Positions 8,377 to 18,221 of a DNA stretch of 64,000 bases are shown here, one piece after another. The position numbers and the translations under genes are program-made. Under the pieces are notes generated by a model. It was not told the origin of the DNA. It did no database searches and saw nothing but the letters and a program-made list of their open reading frames with translations. Source of the DNA: Paragemmobacter amnigenus (lineage in GTDB: Bacteria > Pseudomonadota > Alphaproteobacteria > Rhodobacterales > Rhodobacteraceae); assembly GCF_009908265.2 (NCBI RefSeq), contig NZ_JAAATX020000005.1, positions 124,001 through 188,000 on the forward strand, in the 5' to 3' direction. Each line of letters begins with the position of its first letter. The stretch's first letter is position 1.

Positions 8377-9531
8377 ATGCAGGACTGGGAAGCAGGCGGG
8401 TTCGGACTTTATATCCACTGGCCCTTCTGCCAGTCCAAATGCCCCTATTGCGATTTCAATAGCCATGTCGCGGCCAAGATCGACCAGAAGCGCTGGCGCG
8501 ACGCATACCTGCGCGAGATCGGCCGGGTCGGGCAGGAAACCCGGGGGCGGGTCTTGCAGACGGTATTCTTCGGAGGTGGTACGCCGTCGCTGATGGAGCC
8601 GGAAGTGGTGGCGGAGGTACTGGAGGCTGTCCGCGCCACATGGCCGATGGTGAATGATCCGGAAATCACGCTGGAAGCCAATCCGGGGTCCGTGGAGGCA
8701 GGGCGGTTCCGTGCATTTCGCGAGGCTGGGGTCAACCGTATATCGATGGGTGTACAGGCGTTACGGGACGAGGATCTGCGGCGGCTGGGACGGTTGCATA
8801 CTGTGGCAGAGGCAAAGCAAGCATTTGATATTGCAAGAAAAACATTTGATCGCGTCAGTTTCGACCTGATTTACGCGCGACAGGATCAGACATTGGCAGA
8901 CTGGCAAGCGGAACTGCGCGAAGCGCTGTCCATGGCGGTTGATCATCTGTCAATGTACCAGCTGACCATCGAGGATGGCACTGCCTTTGGCGACCGTTTC
9001 GCGCGGGGAAGGCTGGGGGGGTTGCCGGATGAGGACGTGCAGGCCGACATGTATGCCGCAACGCAGGAAATCTGCGCGGCATACGGGATGCCCGCCTATG
9101 AGGTGTCGAACCATGCGCGGTCCGGGTCGGAAAGCCGGCATAACCTGATCTATTGGCGCATGGGCGATTATGCCGGGATTGGACCCGGCGCGCACGGGCG
9201 GTTGACGCTGGGCGGGCGGCGTTGGGCCACCGTGGCGCCGCGCGCGCCGGGCGCGTGGTTGGCAGCGGTCGAGGGTGGGGCGGCGGGCGAAGACCCGCGC
9301 GAAGAGGTCAGCCGCGAAGAGCAGGCGACGGAATACCTGCTGATGTCGATGCGATTGGCCGAGGGGTTGGATATCGCCCGACATGCCGCGCTGGCCGGCG
9401 AGCCGATCCCGCAGGCGCGAATTGAAGCGCTGGAAGCATTGGGACTGGTGCGCGTCGAGTCAGGACGGTTGATTGCGTCGGATGCAGGACGGGCTGTTCT
9501 GAACGCTGTTTTGCGGGACCTGGCAGGATGA
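8377..9531 (+). CDS. hemW: HemW radical SAM heme chaperone
   Basis: A 384-residue member of the HemN-like radical SAM group. C18, C22 and C25 in FCQSKCPYCDF are the 4Fe-4S cluster ligands, and GGGTPS follows. HNLIYWRMGDYAGIGPGAHG contains the HNxxYW heme-binding signature that separates HemW from true coproporphyrinogen dehydrogenase HemN. HemW is thought to insert heme into respiratory enzymes. It is the fourth gene of the rph operon and overlaps the DUF454 gene by 4 bp. Confidence 0.93.
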   Translation: MQDWEAGGFGLYIHWPFCQSKCPYCDFNSHVAAKIDQKRWRDAYLREIGRVGQETRGRVLQTVFFGGGTPSLMEPEVVAEVLEAVRATWPMVNDPEITLEANPGSVEAGRFRAFREAGVNRISMGVQALRDEDLRRLGRLHTVAEAKQAFDIARKTFDRVSFDLIYARQDQTLADWQAELREALSMAVDHLSMYQLTIEDGTAFGDRFARGRLGGLPDEDVQADMYAATQEICAAYGMPAYEVSNHARSGSESRHNLIYWRMGDYAGIGPGAHGRLTLGGRRWATVAPRAPGAWLAAVEGGAAGEDPREEVSREEQATEYLLMSMRLAEGLDIARHAALAGEPIPQARIEALEALGLVRVESGRLIASDAGRAVLNAVLRDLAG

Positions 9532-9884
9532 CACGTGGGCTATGGCTGGCGGCGGGAAGTCTGGCCCTGATCCTGGGCGTGGTGGGAGTGGTGCTTCCGC
9601 TTTTGCCGACTGTGCCGTTTCTTCTCTTGGCTGCTTTTTGTTTCGCGCGGTCCTCGGCGCCGCTGCATCTCTGGCTGATGCAGCATCCGCAGCTTGGGCC
9701 ACCCGTTCGTGAATGGCAGGAGAAGGGGGCGATAGGGCGGCGTGCAAAGTGGCTCGCCACCGGTTCCATGGCTTTTGCGTTTGCTGGGTCCGTCTGGTTC
9801 GACCTTCCGCCATCTCTACTGGGAATTCAGGGCGCTGTCCTGTTGTCCGTGGCGATTTTCATATGGTCCCGTCCCGAGGGATAA
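9528..9884 (+). CDS. DUF454 (YbaN-type) inner-membrane protein
   Basis: A 118-residue protein with the DUF454 pattern: an N-terminal hydrophobic helix (LWLAAGSLALILGVVGVVLPLLP), the conserved PTVPFLLLAAFCFARSS, then HPxLGPxVREWQEKGAI and two further hydrophobic segments. The function of the family is unknown. Its ATG overlaps the hemW stop codon. The last 26 bp overlap the 3' end of convergent parB. Confidence 0.88.
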   Translation: MTRGLWLAAGSLALILGVVGVVLPLLPTVPFLLLAAFCFARSSAPLHLWLMQHPQLGPPVREWQEKGAIGRRAKWLATGSMAFAFAGSVWFDLPPSLLGIQGAVLLSVAIFIWSRPEG

Positions 9885-10770
9885 GCGAAAGCGCGCGGCA
9901 CAGCAGATCCAGATCGTCCAGCGTGCGGTAACGGATGGAGAGGACGCCCCCATCGCCAACGCCCGCGTGGTCGATTGTAACCCGCATATTCAGATTGGCA
10001 GACAGGTCGTTCTCGAGCGCGCGGGTGTCGGCATCCTTGTCCGATTTGGCGCGGGGGCCGCTTGCCTTGCCGGTTCCTTTCTTTGAGGGGTCGCGCGCCA
10101 AGGCTTCGACCTCGCGCACGGAAAGGTTCTTGGCCAAGACCTGACGCGCAAGTTCGGAGGCATTGGGTGCAGTGATCAGGGCCCGAGCGTGACCGGCGGT
10201 GAGCTTTCCTTCCCTGACGAAGGTCTGGACATCCTCGGGGAGGTTCAGAAGACGAAGGAGATTGGCGATATGGCTGCGGCTTTTCGAAAGCGCTTCGGCG
10301 AGCTTTTCCTGACTGTGGCCGAAACGGTCCATGAGTTGGCGGAAGGCGAGCGCCTCTTCGATCGCATTCAGATCCGCGCGTTGGATGTTTTCGATGATGG
10401 CAACTTCGATCACTTCGGAATCGGTGAATTCGCGAATGATGACCGGCAGTTCATGAACCTGGGCGAGTTGAGCGGCACGCCAGCGGCGTTCGCCGGCGAC
10501 GATTTCGTACCGGCCGTCGCCCATGTCCCGCACGATGAGCGGTTGGATCACGCCGCGGGAGCGAATGGAGGAGGCAAGTTCCTGCAGCGCTTCGGGCTGG
10601 AAATCGCGGCGAGGCTGGTTGGGGTTGGGAACCAGACGCTCTACAGGGACCAGAAGGTCTGGCCGACGGAGGCGATCGGTTGTCTGGGGATCAATCTCGA
10701 CGGCGACATCCGCCATCAGCGCGGAGAGACCGCGTCCCAGACCGCGACGCTCTGTTTTCTTTTCCATCAT
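9859..10770 (-). CDS. parB: Chromosome-partitioning protein ParB
   Basis: A 303-residue ParB CTPase and DNA-clamp protein. The N-terminal [14 protein letters not shown] box contacts Par[10 protein letters not shown] and [11 protein letters not shown] are the CTP-binding boxes, and [21 protein letters not shown] is the helix-turn-helix that reads parS. The C-terminal dimerisation domain ends [14 protein letters not shown]. Two ATG codons at 10770 and 10767 overlap the parA stop codon. A perfect parS site lies 1.4 kb away in rsmG. Confidence 0.96.
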   Translation of the reverse strand: MMEKKTERRGLGRGLSALMADVAVEIDPQTTDRLRRPDLLVPVERLVPNPNQPRRDFQPEALQELASSIRSRGVIQPLIVRDMGDGRYEIVAGERRWRAAQLAQVHELPVIIREFTDSEVIEVAIIENIQRADLNAIEEALAFRQLMDRFGHSQEKLAEALSKSRSHIANLLRLLNLPEDVQTFVREGKLTAGHARALITAPNASELARQVLAKNLSVREVEALARDPSKKGTGKASGPRAKSDKDADTRALENDLSANLNMRVTIDHAGVGDGGVLSIRYRTLDDLDLLCRALSLIPRDGTI

Positions 10771-11588
10771 GCAATCTCCTGGCTGCGGTTGATCGGATGC
10801 CGGGAGGTGAGTTCGGCGGCTAGGGAACGGTAGGCTTCGCTGCCTTTGGACGCGGTGTCGTAAGAGAGGACCGGCAGGGCATAGCTGGGCGCCTCGGATA
10901 TGCGGACGTTTCGGGGGATTATTGTCTTGAAGACCAGATCGCCAAGATTCTCGCGGGCGTCGTTTTCTACCTGCTGGCTCAACCGGTTGCGGCCATCATA
11001 CATGGTAAGCACAACACCTTCGATACGCAGGCCGGGATTTGCGGTTTGACGCACCTCGCGCACCGTCAGCATCAGTTGCGAAAGGCCCTCCAGCGCAAAG
11101 AATTCAGACTGAAGCGGTACGAGGACAGAGTGACAGGCCACCATCGCATTGATCGTCAGCAGGCTGAGCGAAGGCGGGCAGTCGATAAGGATGAAATCGA
11201 GATCGTACTGGTCGATGTCCTTGTGTCGCAGGGCGTCGTGCAGCAAGAAACTGCGTTTTTCGTTGGCAACAAGTTCGATATCCGCCGAGGACAAGTCTGC
11301 ATTGGCGGGGCAGATGAAGAGACCGGGGATGGCCGTCGTCTGCATCACAGAGGATACTGGCGCATCGTCGAGAAGGAGATCGTAGCTCGTTCGCTTTCTC
11401 TGCGCAGGCTCGATCCCCAATCCGGTTGATGCGTTACCCTGCGGATCAAGGTCAACCAGCAGAACGCGCGCCGCGGACTCGGCGAGAGCGGCAGCAAGAT
11501 TGATCGCGGTGGTCGTTTTTCCGACGCCACCTTTCTGATTGGCAATTGCAATGATGCGCGGTTGCTTTGTCCGGGTTGGGTCAGACAT
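10767..11588 (-). CDS. parA: Chromosome-partitioning ATPase ParA
   Basis: A 273-residue deviant Walker ATPase. The N-terminus contains [20 protein letters not shown], the P-loop with its signature lysine, followed by [13 protein letters not shown] and the [17 protein letters not shown] motif. It lacks an N-terminal DNA-binding extension, so it is the chromosomal (Soj-like) rather than the plasmid type. ParA gradients move ParB-parS complexes after replication. It overlaps rsmG upstream and parB downstream by a few bases. Confidence 0.96.
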   Translation of the reverse strand: MSDPTRTKQPRIIAIANQKGGVGKTTTAINLAAALAESAARVLLVDLDPQGNASTGLGIEPAQRKRTSYDLLLDDAPVSSVMQTTAIPGLFICPANADLSSADIELVANEKRSFLLHDALRHKDIDQYDLDFILIDCPPSLSLLTINAMVACHSVLVPLQSEFFALEGLSQLMLTVREVRQTANPGLRIEGVVLTMYDGRNRLSQQVENDARENLGDLVFKTIIPRNVRISEAPSYALPVLSYDTASKGSEAYRSLAAELTSRHPINRSQEIA

Positions 11589-12189
11589 GTTGTATCGCTT
11601 TCACCACGAGAATCGCACCATCTGGGTCAGTCTTGCTTGGATAGGTCGTGAGGTCGAAATGCCATTTGTGGCGGGCGGCTTCAACCTCTTCACGCCAGTT
11701 TGCGCCTTTAGGAAAGAGGCAGTGTCCGTCAGGTTTCAAGTGCCGGGCGCTATATTCAAGCAGCTTGGTCAGAGGAGCAAGCGCGCGCGCGGAGATGGTA
11801 TCAGCCATTTGGGGTGGGATCTGCTCGATACGGGCGGGAATTACCTGCGCGGTCAGACCCAACTCTCGGAGTGCGGTTCGAAGAAAGGTTGCTTTGCGTT
11901 GATCTGACTCCACCAGCGTCAGCTTGAACGATTGCTCGCCAGCCTCGGCGAGGACTGCCACCACCAAGCCCGGAAAACCGCCACCGCTGCCAAGGTCGAT
12001 CCAGCTCCCGTGCTTCCCCAGTTCATAAAGCTGCGCGGAGTCGACGAAATGGCGTGACCACAGGTTTGCGAGTGTGCTCTTCGCCACGAGATTGATCGTG
12101 GGGTTCCATTTGAGCAAGAGCAGCTCCAATTTATGAAGCTGCTCGATTGTTTCACGTGAAACGCCCTCCAAGGCTTCATCCTGCTTCAT
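11581..12189 (-). CDS. rsmG: 16S rRNA (guanine-527-N7) methyltransferase RsmG
   Basis: A 202-residue SAM-dependent methyltransferase formerly called Gid[17 protein letters not shown] is the SAM-binding motif I, followed by [15 protein letters not shown] and the conserved [15 protein letters not shown] region. Loss of RsmG commonly gives low-level streptomycin resistance. It lies between mnmG (ATGA overlap) and parA (8 bp overlap). A perfect parS site is embedded in codons 9-14 of the gene. Confidence 0.95.
   Translation of the reverse strand: MKQDEALEGVSRETIEQLHKLELLLLKWNPTINLVAKSTLANLWSRHFVDSAQLYELGKHGSWIDLGSGGGFPGLVVAVLAEAGEQSFKLTLVESDQRKATFLRTALRELGLTAQVIPARIEQIPPQMADTISARALAPLTKLLEYSARHLKPDGHCLFPKGANWREEVEAARHKWHFDLTTYPSKTDPDGAILVVKAIQHV
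12148..12163. promoter_or_regulatory. parS: parS centromere site (perfect core)
   Basis: GTTTCACGTGAAAC at 12149-12162 is a perfect 14 bp palindrome identical to the core of the bacterial ParB-binding site. It lies inside the 5' end of rsmG, where it encodes Val-Ser-Arg-Glu-Thr, about 1.4 kb from parB and about 5 kb from the predicted origin. Embedding parS in genes near parAB is normal. Confidence 0.9.
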
Positions 12190-14060
12190 GCCAACGCTCG
12201 CCGTTGCCCTTTGCGCAGGTGGGCAAGGATAAGCGTCAGGGCGGCGGGTGTCATTCCTTCAATCCTGCCAGCGTGGGCAAGGTTTTCCGGGCGCACGCGC
12301 GTCAGCTTAGCGGTCAGCTCGTTCGACAGACCGGAAAGCAGCGAGTAATCGAAGTCAGGGGGGATTTCGGTTTGTTCTTCGCGCTTAAGAGCCGCCGCAT
12401 CGGCGATCTGACGGTCAAGGTATTGTGCATACAGGGCATCAATCGCGACTTGATGCCTTATGGCGGGATCCACCTGCGAAAACGCAGGATAAAGCGTCGC
12501 GACAACGGGTATGGCCTCTTCCCCGAAGGCCAAGAGATCCAGACCGGATCTGCGTGTACCATCCTGACTGACGGCCAGCCCGGAGGACTGAACCTCCTTG
12601 GGCGAAACAGTCCTCTCCGTCAAAATTGAGCGTGCGGCGGTCAGGAGTTCCATCTTTCTTGCGAACGCTGTCTGGCGCTCAGGGCCAACACATCCAGCAT
12701 CTATTCCGATGGGTGTAAGTCGCTGGTCCGCGTTATCTGCGCGAAGCGCCAGCCGATATTCTGCGCGAGATGTGAACATGCGATAGGGTTCTGACACACC
12801 CCTCGTAACAAGATCGTCAATCATTACACCAATGTAGCTCTCGCTCCGCCCGAACTGGACCGGCCCGAGGCCGCGAGCAGAGCGCGCAGCGTTCAGGCCA
12901 GCAACAAGGCCCTGAGCCGCGGCCTCTTCGTAGCCTGTGGTTCCATTGATTTGCCCGGCGAAATACAGACCTGCGATGTCTTTGGTTTCCAACGTTGACC
13001 AAAGTCCACGAGGGTCAAAATAGTCATACTCAATCGCGTATCCCGGCTGCAAAATTTGCACCGCCTCAAGGCCACGGATCGTTCTGACGTAATCATGCTG
13101 TACGTCTGCGGGAAGTGAGGTCGAAATCCCGTTGGGATAGACGGTGTGATCGTCCAAACCCTCGGGTTCCAGAAACACTTGGTGATTCGACTTGTCGGCG
13201 AAGCGTACAATCTTGTCTTCGATCGACGGGCAGTATCGGGGACCGACCCCTTCGATAAAGCCGCCATACATCGCGGAGCGGCTAAGGTTGCTTCGGACGA
13301 TATCGTGAGTCCGTTCGTTCGTATTCGTGATACCACAGTCGATCTGGCGGGCAGTGGGCACTTTGCTCAGGAAGGAAAACAGCGTCGGCTCATCATCGCC
13401 TGGCTGTGAGTCCAGAACAGCCCAGTTGATCGTGCGTCCGTCGAGACGCGGCGGCGTGCCCGTTTTCAGTCTGCCACGCCCTTGTGCAAACTCGGAAAGT
13501 TGTGCGGCCAGCGTCAGTGACGGATTGTCTCCCATACGACCTGCCGGTCGACGCTCGTCTCCGATATGGATGACGCCGTTCAGAAAAGTGCCCGCAGTCA
13601 ATACGACCGATGTCGCGCTCAATCTCTCCCCGTTCGCAACTACACCGCAGACCCTACCGGATGAAATAAGAAGTTCAGTAACCTCTCCTTCAATTGTCTG
13701 AAGACGTGGATACTGGGCAAGCAGCCTTTGAATGGCTGCTCGATACAGCTTACGATCAGCCTGTGCCCGCGGCCCCTGAACAGCAGGACCTTTACGACGA
13801 TTCAAGAGGCGGAACTGGATGCCGGCCGCATCTGCAGCAAGACCCATTATTCCGTCCATCGCATCGATCTCCCGGACGAGGTGACCCTTGCCCAGACCAC
13901 CGATCGCCGGGTTGCACGACATTACGCCAACCCCGTCAGCCTTGAGCGTAATGAGCGCAGTATTCGCGCCCGCACGCGCCGACGCTGCCGCCGCTTCGGC
14001 TCCCGCATGGCCGCCGCCGATTACGATCACGTCATACTGTTTCAAGTGAAACACCCTCAT
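12186..14060 (-). CDS. mnmG: tRNA uridine-34 5-carboxymethylaminomethyl enzyme MnmG
   Basis: A 624-residue FAD protein (GidA) that works with MnmE to modify wobble uridine in tRNA. The N-terminus has [16 protein letters not shown], the dinucleotide-binding site. [30 protein letters not shown], the conserved [11 protein letters not shown] and [17 protein letters not shown] follow. The start is probably the ATG at 14060, which overlaps the mnmE stop codon. A TTG at 14072 is a less likely alternative. The gene starts next to a near-consensus parS site. Confidence 0.96.
   Translation of the reverse strand: MRVFHLKQYDVIVIGGGHAGAEAAAASARAGANTALITLKADGVGVMSCNPAIGGLGKGHLVREIDAMDGIMGLAADAAGIQFRLLNRRKGPAVQGPRAQADRKLYRAAIQRLLAQYPRLQTIEGEVTELLISSGRVCGVVANGERLSATSVVLTAGTFLNGVIHIGDERRPAGRMGDNPSLTLAAQLSEFAQGRGRLKTGTPPRLDGRTINWAVLDSQPGDDEPTLFSFLSKVPTARQIDCGITNTNERTHDIVRSNLSRSAMYGGFIEGVGPRYCPSIEDKIVRFADKSNHQVFLEPEGLDDHTVYPNGISTSLPADVQHDYVRTIRGLEAVQILQPGYAIEYDYFDPRGLWSTLETKDIAGLYFAGQINGTTGYEEAAAQGLVAGLNAARSARGLGPVQFGRSESYIGVMIDDLVTRGVSEPYRMFTSRAEYRLALRADNADQRLTPIGIDAGCVGPERQTAFARKMELLTAARSILTERTVSPKEVQSSGLAVSQDGTRRSGLDLLAFGEEAIPVVATLYPAFSQVDPAIRHQVAIDALYAQYLDRQIADAAALKREEQTEIPPDFDYSLLSGLSNELTAKLTRVRPENLAHAGRIEGMTPAALTLILAHLRKGQRRALA
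14038..14053. promoter_or_regulatory. parS-like site, one mismatch
   Basis: TGTTTCAAGTGAAACA at 14038-14053 matches the 16 bp ParB consensus TGTTTCACGTGAAACA at 15 of 16 positions, with only the central C changed to A. It lies in the first codons of mnmG, 1.9 kb from the perfect site. With both flanking bases conserved it is a credible second, weaker parS. Confidence 0.6.
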
Positions 14061-15331
14061 TTGCCAATGCAAAAGCTGGCAAAGATTTCTCCCAGCAGAT
14101 CTTCGACATCCACCCGACCCACAAGAGACTCCAGCGCCCGAATCGATTGCCTAAGGTCCGCCGCGACCAGCTCCTCATGATAGCCGCCATTTACCACCGC
14201 AGACAGTGCGGGTTCCAGAAACTTTACAGCGCGCTCGCAAGCATTGCGATGTCGTTGCCTCGTCGAGACCACAGATGCCGGTACTCTCGCCTGCAGGCGA
14301 TCTGCTACCGTGTCGAGCAGTTCCGTCACCCCTTGTCCGGTCAGACCCGACACACCGACACCCGTCAAATCGGCCTTCCCGTTAACTACGATATCATCGT
14401 CCCTGATTTCCAAACTTGGCTGGAAGTCGTCGCTCATCAGAAAGACGCGCAAATCCGCGCTCTCTGCGCGCTTTACCGCGCGGTCAACACCCAGTTTTTC
14501 AACAGGATCAATGGTTTCTCGAAGGCCAGCCGTATCAAGGAACGTGACCGCCAAACCTCTCAGATCTAGCCTGACTTCGATCACATCCCGCGTTGTTCCC
14601 GGGATTTCGGACGTCAGCGCAGCCTCCCGACCGGCGAGCGCGTTGAGGAGCGTTGACTTCCCGGCATTGGGGGCACCGACAATCGCAACCTCATATCCCT
14701 CACGCAGCCGCTCTCTTGCCGCCGATCCTTGTATCTCTGTCCGGAGTTCAGTCAGAACCGAAGATAGAATGCCCGTCACCTCCGGACGAACATCCTCCGG
14801 CACCTCTTCATCCGCAAAATCAATCGTCGCTTCGATGAGCGCAGCGGCGCGCACAAGCTGCCGCCGCCAACCTTCGGCTCGCGCGCCGATCGCGCCGGAG
14901 AGAACCCGAAAAGCCTGACGTCGCTGCGATTCCGTCTCTGCATCGATAAGGTCAGCCAACCCTTCGACCTGGGTCAGATCGAGACGACCGTTTTCAAGCG
15001 CGCGGCGTGTGAACTCGCCCGGTTCGGCCAAGCGCAGACCTTCGACCTCGCCAAGGGCGCGCAAAACAGATTGAACGACAGCTTGCGATCCATGCAGCGC
15101 GATTTCGATCACCTGCTCGCCGGTAAAACTGGCGCCTGACGCAAAAGCGGTGATGAGCGCCTCATCAAGGATTTCGTCCTTCCAGACAATTCGCCTTAGA
15201 GATGCACGGCGTATTTCCGGAAGCGGGCCACACAGGGACTCAGCCGCAGAAAACGCGGCCGGACCGGACAACCGGACAATAGCGACACCCGCCTTGCCGC
15301 GCGCTGTTGCCAAGGCAAAGATCGTATCCAT
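14057..15331 (-). CDS. mnmE: tRNA modification GTPase MnmE
   Basis: A 424-residue MnmE (TrmE). The N-terminal folate-binding domain begins [21 protein letters not shown] helical domain follows, with an inserted Ras-like G domain: [14 protein letters not shown] (G1), [10 protein letters not shown] (G2) and DTAGLRE (G3). The extreme C-terminus FCIGK carries the CxGK cysteine motif required for tRNA modification. The G4 motif reads NGKADL, near the canonical NKxD. It forms an operon with mnmG and rsmG and is 18 bp downstream of rho. Confidence 0.96.
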   Translation of the reverse strand: MDTIFALATARGKAGVAIVRLSGPAAFSAAESLCGPLPEIRRASLRRIVWKDEILDEALITAFASGASFTGEQVIEIALHGSQAVVQSVLRALGEVEGLRLAEPGEFTRRALENGRLDLTQVEGLADLIDAETESQRRQAFRVLSGAIGARAEGWRRQLVRAAALIEATIDFADEEVPEDVRPEVTGILSSVLTELRTEIQGSAARERLREGYEVAIVGAPNAGKSTLLNALAGREAALTSEIPGTTRDVIEVRLDLRGLAVTFLDTAGLRETIDPVEKLGVDRAVKRAESADLRVFLMSDDFQPSLEIRDDDIVVNGKADLTGVGVSGLTGQGVTELLDTVADRLQARVPASVVSTRQRHRNACERAVKFLEPALSAVVNGGYHEELVAADLRQSIRALESLVGRVDVEDLLGEIFASFCIGK

Positions 15332-15349
15332 AACCGCGATATCCGCAGA

Positions 15350-16621
15350 TCAGGTGTTCATCGAATCGAAGAATTCGGAGTTCGTTTTCGTCTGCTTCAA
15401 TTTCGACAGAAGGAACTCGATCGCGTCTGTGGTGCCCATCGGGTTCAAGATCCGACGAAGGACATAGGTCTTCTGCAGATCGACCTTGTCGACCAGCAGA
15501 TCTTCCTTGCGCGTACCAGATTTCAGGATGTCGATCGCGGGGAATACGCGCTTATCTGCAATCTTGCGATCCAGCACGATTTCCGAGTTACCGGTGCCCT
15601 TGAATTCCTCGAAGATCACTTCGTCCATCCGGCTACCTGTGTCGATAAGCGCGGTGGCGATGATGGTCAGCGAACCGCCTTCTTCGATGTTACGGGCCGC
15701 ACCGAAGAACCTTTTGGGACGCTGCAGGGCGTTGGCGTCGACACCCCCCGTCAGCACCTTGCCCGATGACGGCACAACTGTGTTGAAAGCCCTACCAAGT
15801 CTTGTGATGGAATCCAGAAGGATAACAACATCTCGCTTATGCTCGACAAGACGCTTTGCTTTTTCGATAACCATTTCGGCCACCGCGACATGTCGCGTCG
15901 CAGGTTCGTCAAAGGTTGACGACACCACCTCACCCTTGACCGACCGCTGCATGTCGGTGACTTCTTCCGGACGTTCATCGATCAGCAGAACGATGAGATA
16001 GCACTCGGGGTGGTTCTTCTCGATGCTATGAGCAATATTCTGCATCAGGACGGTCTTGCCGGTACGCGGCGGCGCAACGATCAGGGCGCGCTGGCCTTTG
16101 CCGATAGGGCAGACGAGGTCGATGATGCGTGCCGAGCGATCCTTTATGGTCGGATCCTCGATTTCCATTTTCAGCCGCTCATCCGGATAAAGCGGCGTCA
16201 GGTTATCGAAGTGGACCTTGTGCCGCGCGCGTTCGGGATCGTCAAAGTTGATCTTCGTGGCTTTCACAAGGCTGAAGTAGCGCTCGTTCTCGCGCGGCGC
16301 ATGGATGACGCCTTCGATCGAATCGCCAGTCCGCAACGAAAACTGTCTGATCATTTCGGGGCTGACATAAATGTCGTCCGGACCGGGAAGGTAGTTCGCT
16401 TCCGGGCTGCGAAGAAAACCGAACCCGTCCTGCAGAACTTCCAGAACACCGTCACCGCCGATTTCGAATCCCTCTTCGGCATGTTCCTTCAGGATCTGGA
16501 ACATCATCTCGCCCTTCCGCATCGAAGGGGCGTTCTCGATCTCCCACTCTTCCGCCATGGCGAGAAGATCTGCAGGGGTCTTCGCCTTAAGATCCGAGAG
16601 GTTCAAGCGTTCGGTGGTCAT
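15350..16621 (-). CDS. rho: Transcription termination factor Rho
   Basis: A 423-residue hexameric RNA helicase. The N-terminal Rho domain ([22 protein letters not shown]) and the RNA-binding cold-shock-like fold with [32 protein letters not shown] are clear. The ATPase core has [17 protein letters not shown] and [13 protein letters not shown] chose the ATG at 16621 ([12 protein letters not shown]) since the family starts there. An extension to 16663 has no homology. The 129 bp leader upstream contains a possible promoter. Confidence 0.97.
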   Translation of the reverse strand: MTTERLNLSDLKAKTPADLLAMAEEWEIENAPSMRKGEMMFQILKEHAEEGFEIGGDGVLEVLQDGFGFLRSPEANYLPGPDDIYVSPEMIRQFSLRTGDSIEGVIHAPRENERYFSLVKATKINFDDPERARHKVHFDNLTPLYPDERLKMEIEDPTIKDRSARIIDLVCPIGKGQRALIVAPPRTGKTVLMQNIAHSIEKNHPECYLIVLLIDERPEEVTDMQRSVKGEVVSSTFDEPATRHVAVAEMVIEKAKRLVEHKRDVVILLDSITRLGRAFNTVVPSSGKVLTGGVDANALQRPKRFFGAARNIEEGGSLTIIATALIDTGSRMDEVIFEEFKGTGNSEIVLDRKIADKRVFPAIDILKSGTRKEDLLVDKVDLQKTYVLRRILNPMGTTDAIEFLLSKLKQTKTNSEFFDSMNT

Positions 16622-16708
16622 GGAATATGTCCCAAAGCGCCGTGGATCGCACAGCTTTGACAAAAGTGAAGAGGGAGGTGCCTTGGACCGGACGGCCCTG
16701 CGAGGTGC

Positions 16709-16737
16709 CAGATACGCGCGCCGCGCCGGAAAGTCAA
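16709..16737 (-). promoter_or_regulatory. Candidate sigma-70 promoter of rho
   Basis: On the minus strand TTGACT (16737-16732) is followed by 17 bp and TATCTG (16714-16709). That leaves a leader of roughly 80 bases before the rho start codon, a length compatible with the autoregulation known for rho in other bacteria. Confidence 0.4.
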
Positions 16738-16750
16738 CAAAACCTGCCGG

Positions 16751-17203
16751 TCAGAACTTCACGACGACAGAAAAGACGATCAGCAGCAACAGCAGGGTCG
16801 GGACTTCATTCATGATCCGGTATTGCCGACCCGTCACGCTGTTCGATCCACGCAGCAGATCCTTTCGGCGCAACCCTAACCAGTGGTGGAACCACGTCAT
16901 TCCCAGCACGCCGACAGTCTTGGACCATGGCCAGATTTCAGACCAGACCACGATTCCCGGTGTGAAGACCAGCGCCAGTCCGAAAAGCCATGTGGCGATC
17001 ATGGCAGGGTTCATGATCGCGCGCAGCAGTCTGCGTTCCATCGTCTGGAATAGCACATCTGTCTCGGTACCCTTCGGCACAACCTCGACATGATACACGA
17101 ACAACCGCGGCAGATAGAACAGACCGGCCATCCACGAAACCACCGAGATGATATGCAGCGCCTTTGTCCAAGGATACCATTCCGCCAGAAAGTCACCGAT
17201 CAT
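16751..17203 (-). CDS. hemJ: Protoporphyrinogen IX oxidase HemJ
   Basis: A 150-residue multi-pass membrane protein of the HemJ (former UPF0093) family, which oxidises protoporphyrinogen IX to protoporphyrin IX and is the usual enzyme for this step in alphaproteobacteria. The conserved N-terminus YPWTKALHIISVVSWMAGLFYLPRLFVYH holds the essential histidine, and TWFHHWLGLRRKDL follows. Four hydrophobic segments are visible. The ATG at 17203 is preferred because AGGAG stands 6 bp before it; another ATG at 17218 has no such signal. It flanks the predicted replication origin. Confidence 0.93.
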   Translation of the reverse strand: MIGDFLAEWYPWTKALHIISVVSWMAGLFYLPRLFVYHVEVVPKGTETDVLFQTMERRLLRAIMNPAMIATWLFGLALVFTPGIVVWSEIWPWSKTVGVLGMTWFHHWLGLRRKDLLRGSNSVTGRQYRIMNEVPTLLLLLIVFSVVVKF

Positions 17204-17271
17204 GCCGCTCTCCTGCATTTCTTCTTCTTCTTATCAATTAGAAAAGAGAGAGAGAATGATGATGAAGGGCA

Positions 17272-17280
17272 TGTGGACAA
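17272..17280 (-). promoter_or_regulatory. DnaA-box-like site 1
   Basis: TGTGGACAA, the complement of TTGTCCACA, one mismatch from the DnaA consensus TTATCCACA. Confidence 0.6.
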
Positions 17281-17325
17281 CAGGATTTCCTTTCTTTTCA
17301 AGCATTCTCTCCACAAGGGTAAAGC

Positions 17326-17334
17326 TGTGGAAAA
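17326..17334 (-). promoter_or_regulatory. DnaA-box-like site 2
   Basis: TGTGGAAAA, the complement of TTTTCCACA, which fits the relaxed DnaA consensus TTWTNCACA fully. Confidence 0.65.
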
Positions 17335-17381
17335 CGGTGCATCTATCTGGAAAGATCAGCAGAATATCTGAATAGAAACAC

Positions 17382-17407
17382 GTTAAATCAATGAGTTAAA
17401 TGAATAA
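17382..17407. repeat. Tandem AT-rich 13-mers with IHF consensus (possible DUE)
   Basis: GTTAAATCAATGA (17382-17394) is followed directly by GTTAAATGAATAA (17395-17407), identical at 11 of 13 positions. Tandem AT-rich 13-mers are the form of the duplex-unwinding element in E. coli oriC. Overlapping them, AATCAATGAGTTA (17386-17398) fits the IHF consensus WATCAANNNNTTR exactly. Confidence 0.6.
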
Positions 17408-17420
17408 CAACGACACAGTT

Positions 17421-17429
17421 TTGTCCACA
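17421..17429 (+). promoter_or_regulatory. DnaA-box-like site 3
   Basis: TTGTCCACA, one mismatch from TTATCCACA, 13 bp to the right of the tandem 13-mers. Confidence 0.6.
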
Positions 17430-17595
17430 CCGCCCGTCTTTCTGCGATCTGTGTAACTGATCGTCCCCAATGCAGGTGAATGCTCGGGCACAGGTGGACA
17501 AGTTTGTAACGGGGCATCATCTATCCCCACAGGGACGGATCGCCTCGCGCACGTGGCTAGAGAGACCACAGCACGGCCGCAGGAACAAAAAGAGA

Positions 17596-17604
17596 CTATC
17601 CACA
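17596..17604 (+). promoter_or_regulatory. DnaA-box-like site 4
   Basis: CTATCCACA, one mismatch from TTATCCACA, 20 bp before the maf start codon. Confidence 0.55.
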
Positions 17605-17624
17605 AAGCCACCTACAGGATGACG

Positions 17625-18221
17625 ATGACACGCCTGATCCTCGCCTCTGCCTCCCGTAGCCGCCAGAAACTGCTGGCCTCCGCCGGTGTCCAAGTCGAGA
17701 CCGTGCCGGCGCGGATCGACGAAGAGGCCGTAAGAGCATCACTCGAGGTCGAGGGTGCAAAGCCACGGGATGTGGCTGATGCGCTGGCAGAGATGAAAGC
17801 TGCCAAAGTCGCCGAAAGGAACCCCGATGCCATCGTCATCGGCAGTGATCAGGTGCTTGCCTTTCACGGCCGGGTATGGGCCAAGGCCGGGGACCGGGAG
17901 GCCGCCCGTGAGCAGCTTTGCCAGATGCGCGGCCATACCCACTTTCTGATCTCTGCTGTTGTTGTCTATCACCGCGCGGAACCGGTTTGGCGGGCCATCG
18001 ACGAGGTCAGGCTCACCATGCGGAATTTTTCCGACGGCTATCTGGACGACTATCTGGATCGCAACTGGGACGAAGTGCGCCACTCGGTCGGAAGCTACCA
18101 CCTGGAAGGCGAAGGGGCCCGTCTGTTCGAAACGGTCGAGGGCGATTATTTCACGGTTCTGGGGCTCCCGCTGTTGCCGCTCTTGAACTATCTCGCGCTG
18201 CGGGGTTTCATCGACGCATGA
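17625..18221 (+). CDS. maf: Maf-family nucleoside triphosphate pyrophosphatase
   Basis: A 198-residue Maf protein. Such enzymes hydrolyse dTTP, UTP or modified nucleotides to monophosphates. The N-terminal [18 protein letters not shown] is the family signature. [10 protein letters not shown] holds the metal-binding aspartate, and [14 protein letters not shown] follows near the C-terminus. The ATG at 17625 has ACAGGA 5 bp upstream. An ATG two codons earlier at 17619 is equally in frame but lacks a spaced ribosome site. It starts the rightward replication-arm operon maf-aroE-coaE-dnaQ, each gene overlapping the next by up to 4 bp. Confidence 0.93.
   Translation: MTRLILASASRSRQKLLASAGVQVETVPARIDEEAVRASLEVEGAKPRDVADALAEMKAAKVAERNPDAIVIGSDQVLAFHGRVWAKAGDREAAREQLCQMRGHTHFLISAVVVYHRAEPVWRAIDEVRLTMRNFSDGYLDDYLDRNWDEVRHSVGSYHLEGEGARLFETVEGDYFTVLGLPLLPLLNYLALRGFIDA

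Larger units (their letters stand above)
17204..17624. other. oriC: Predicted chromosomal replication origin (oriC)
   Basis: A gap of about 420 bp, AT-rich compared with its surroundings and with no convincing gene. It holds four 9-mers that differ by one base from the DnaA box TTATCCACA (17272-17280, 17326-17334, 17421-17429, 17596-17604) and two with two differences (17307-17315, 17493-17501). Tandem AT-rich 13-mers and an IHF consensus lie at its centre. All seven genes on the left from hemJ to parB run leftward and the four on the right from maf to dnaQ run rightward, as expected around an origin. The parAB-parS cluster is 5 kb away. Hence I infer oriC. GC-skew inversion was not computed. 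Confidence 0.8.

Noticed and set aside
17383-17399. CtrA box in the origin
   Set aside because: TTAA occurs twice but with a 9 bp spacer, not the required 7, so it is better explained by the tandem 13-mers.
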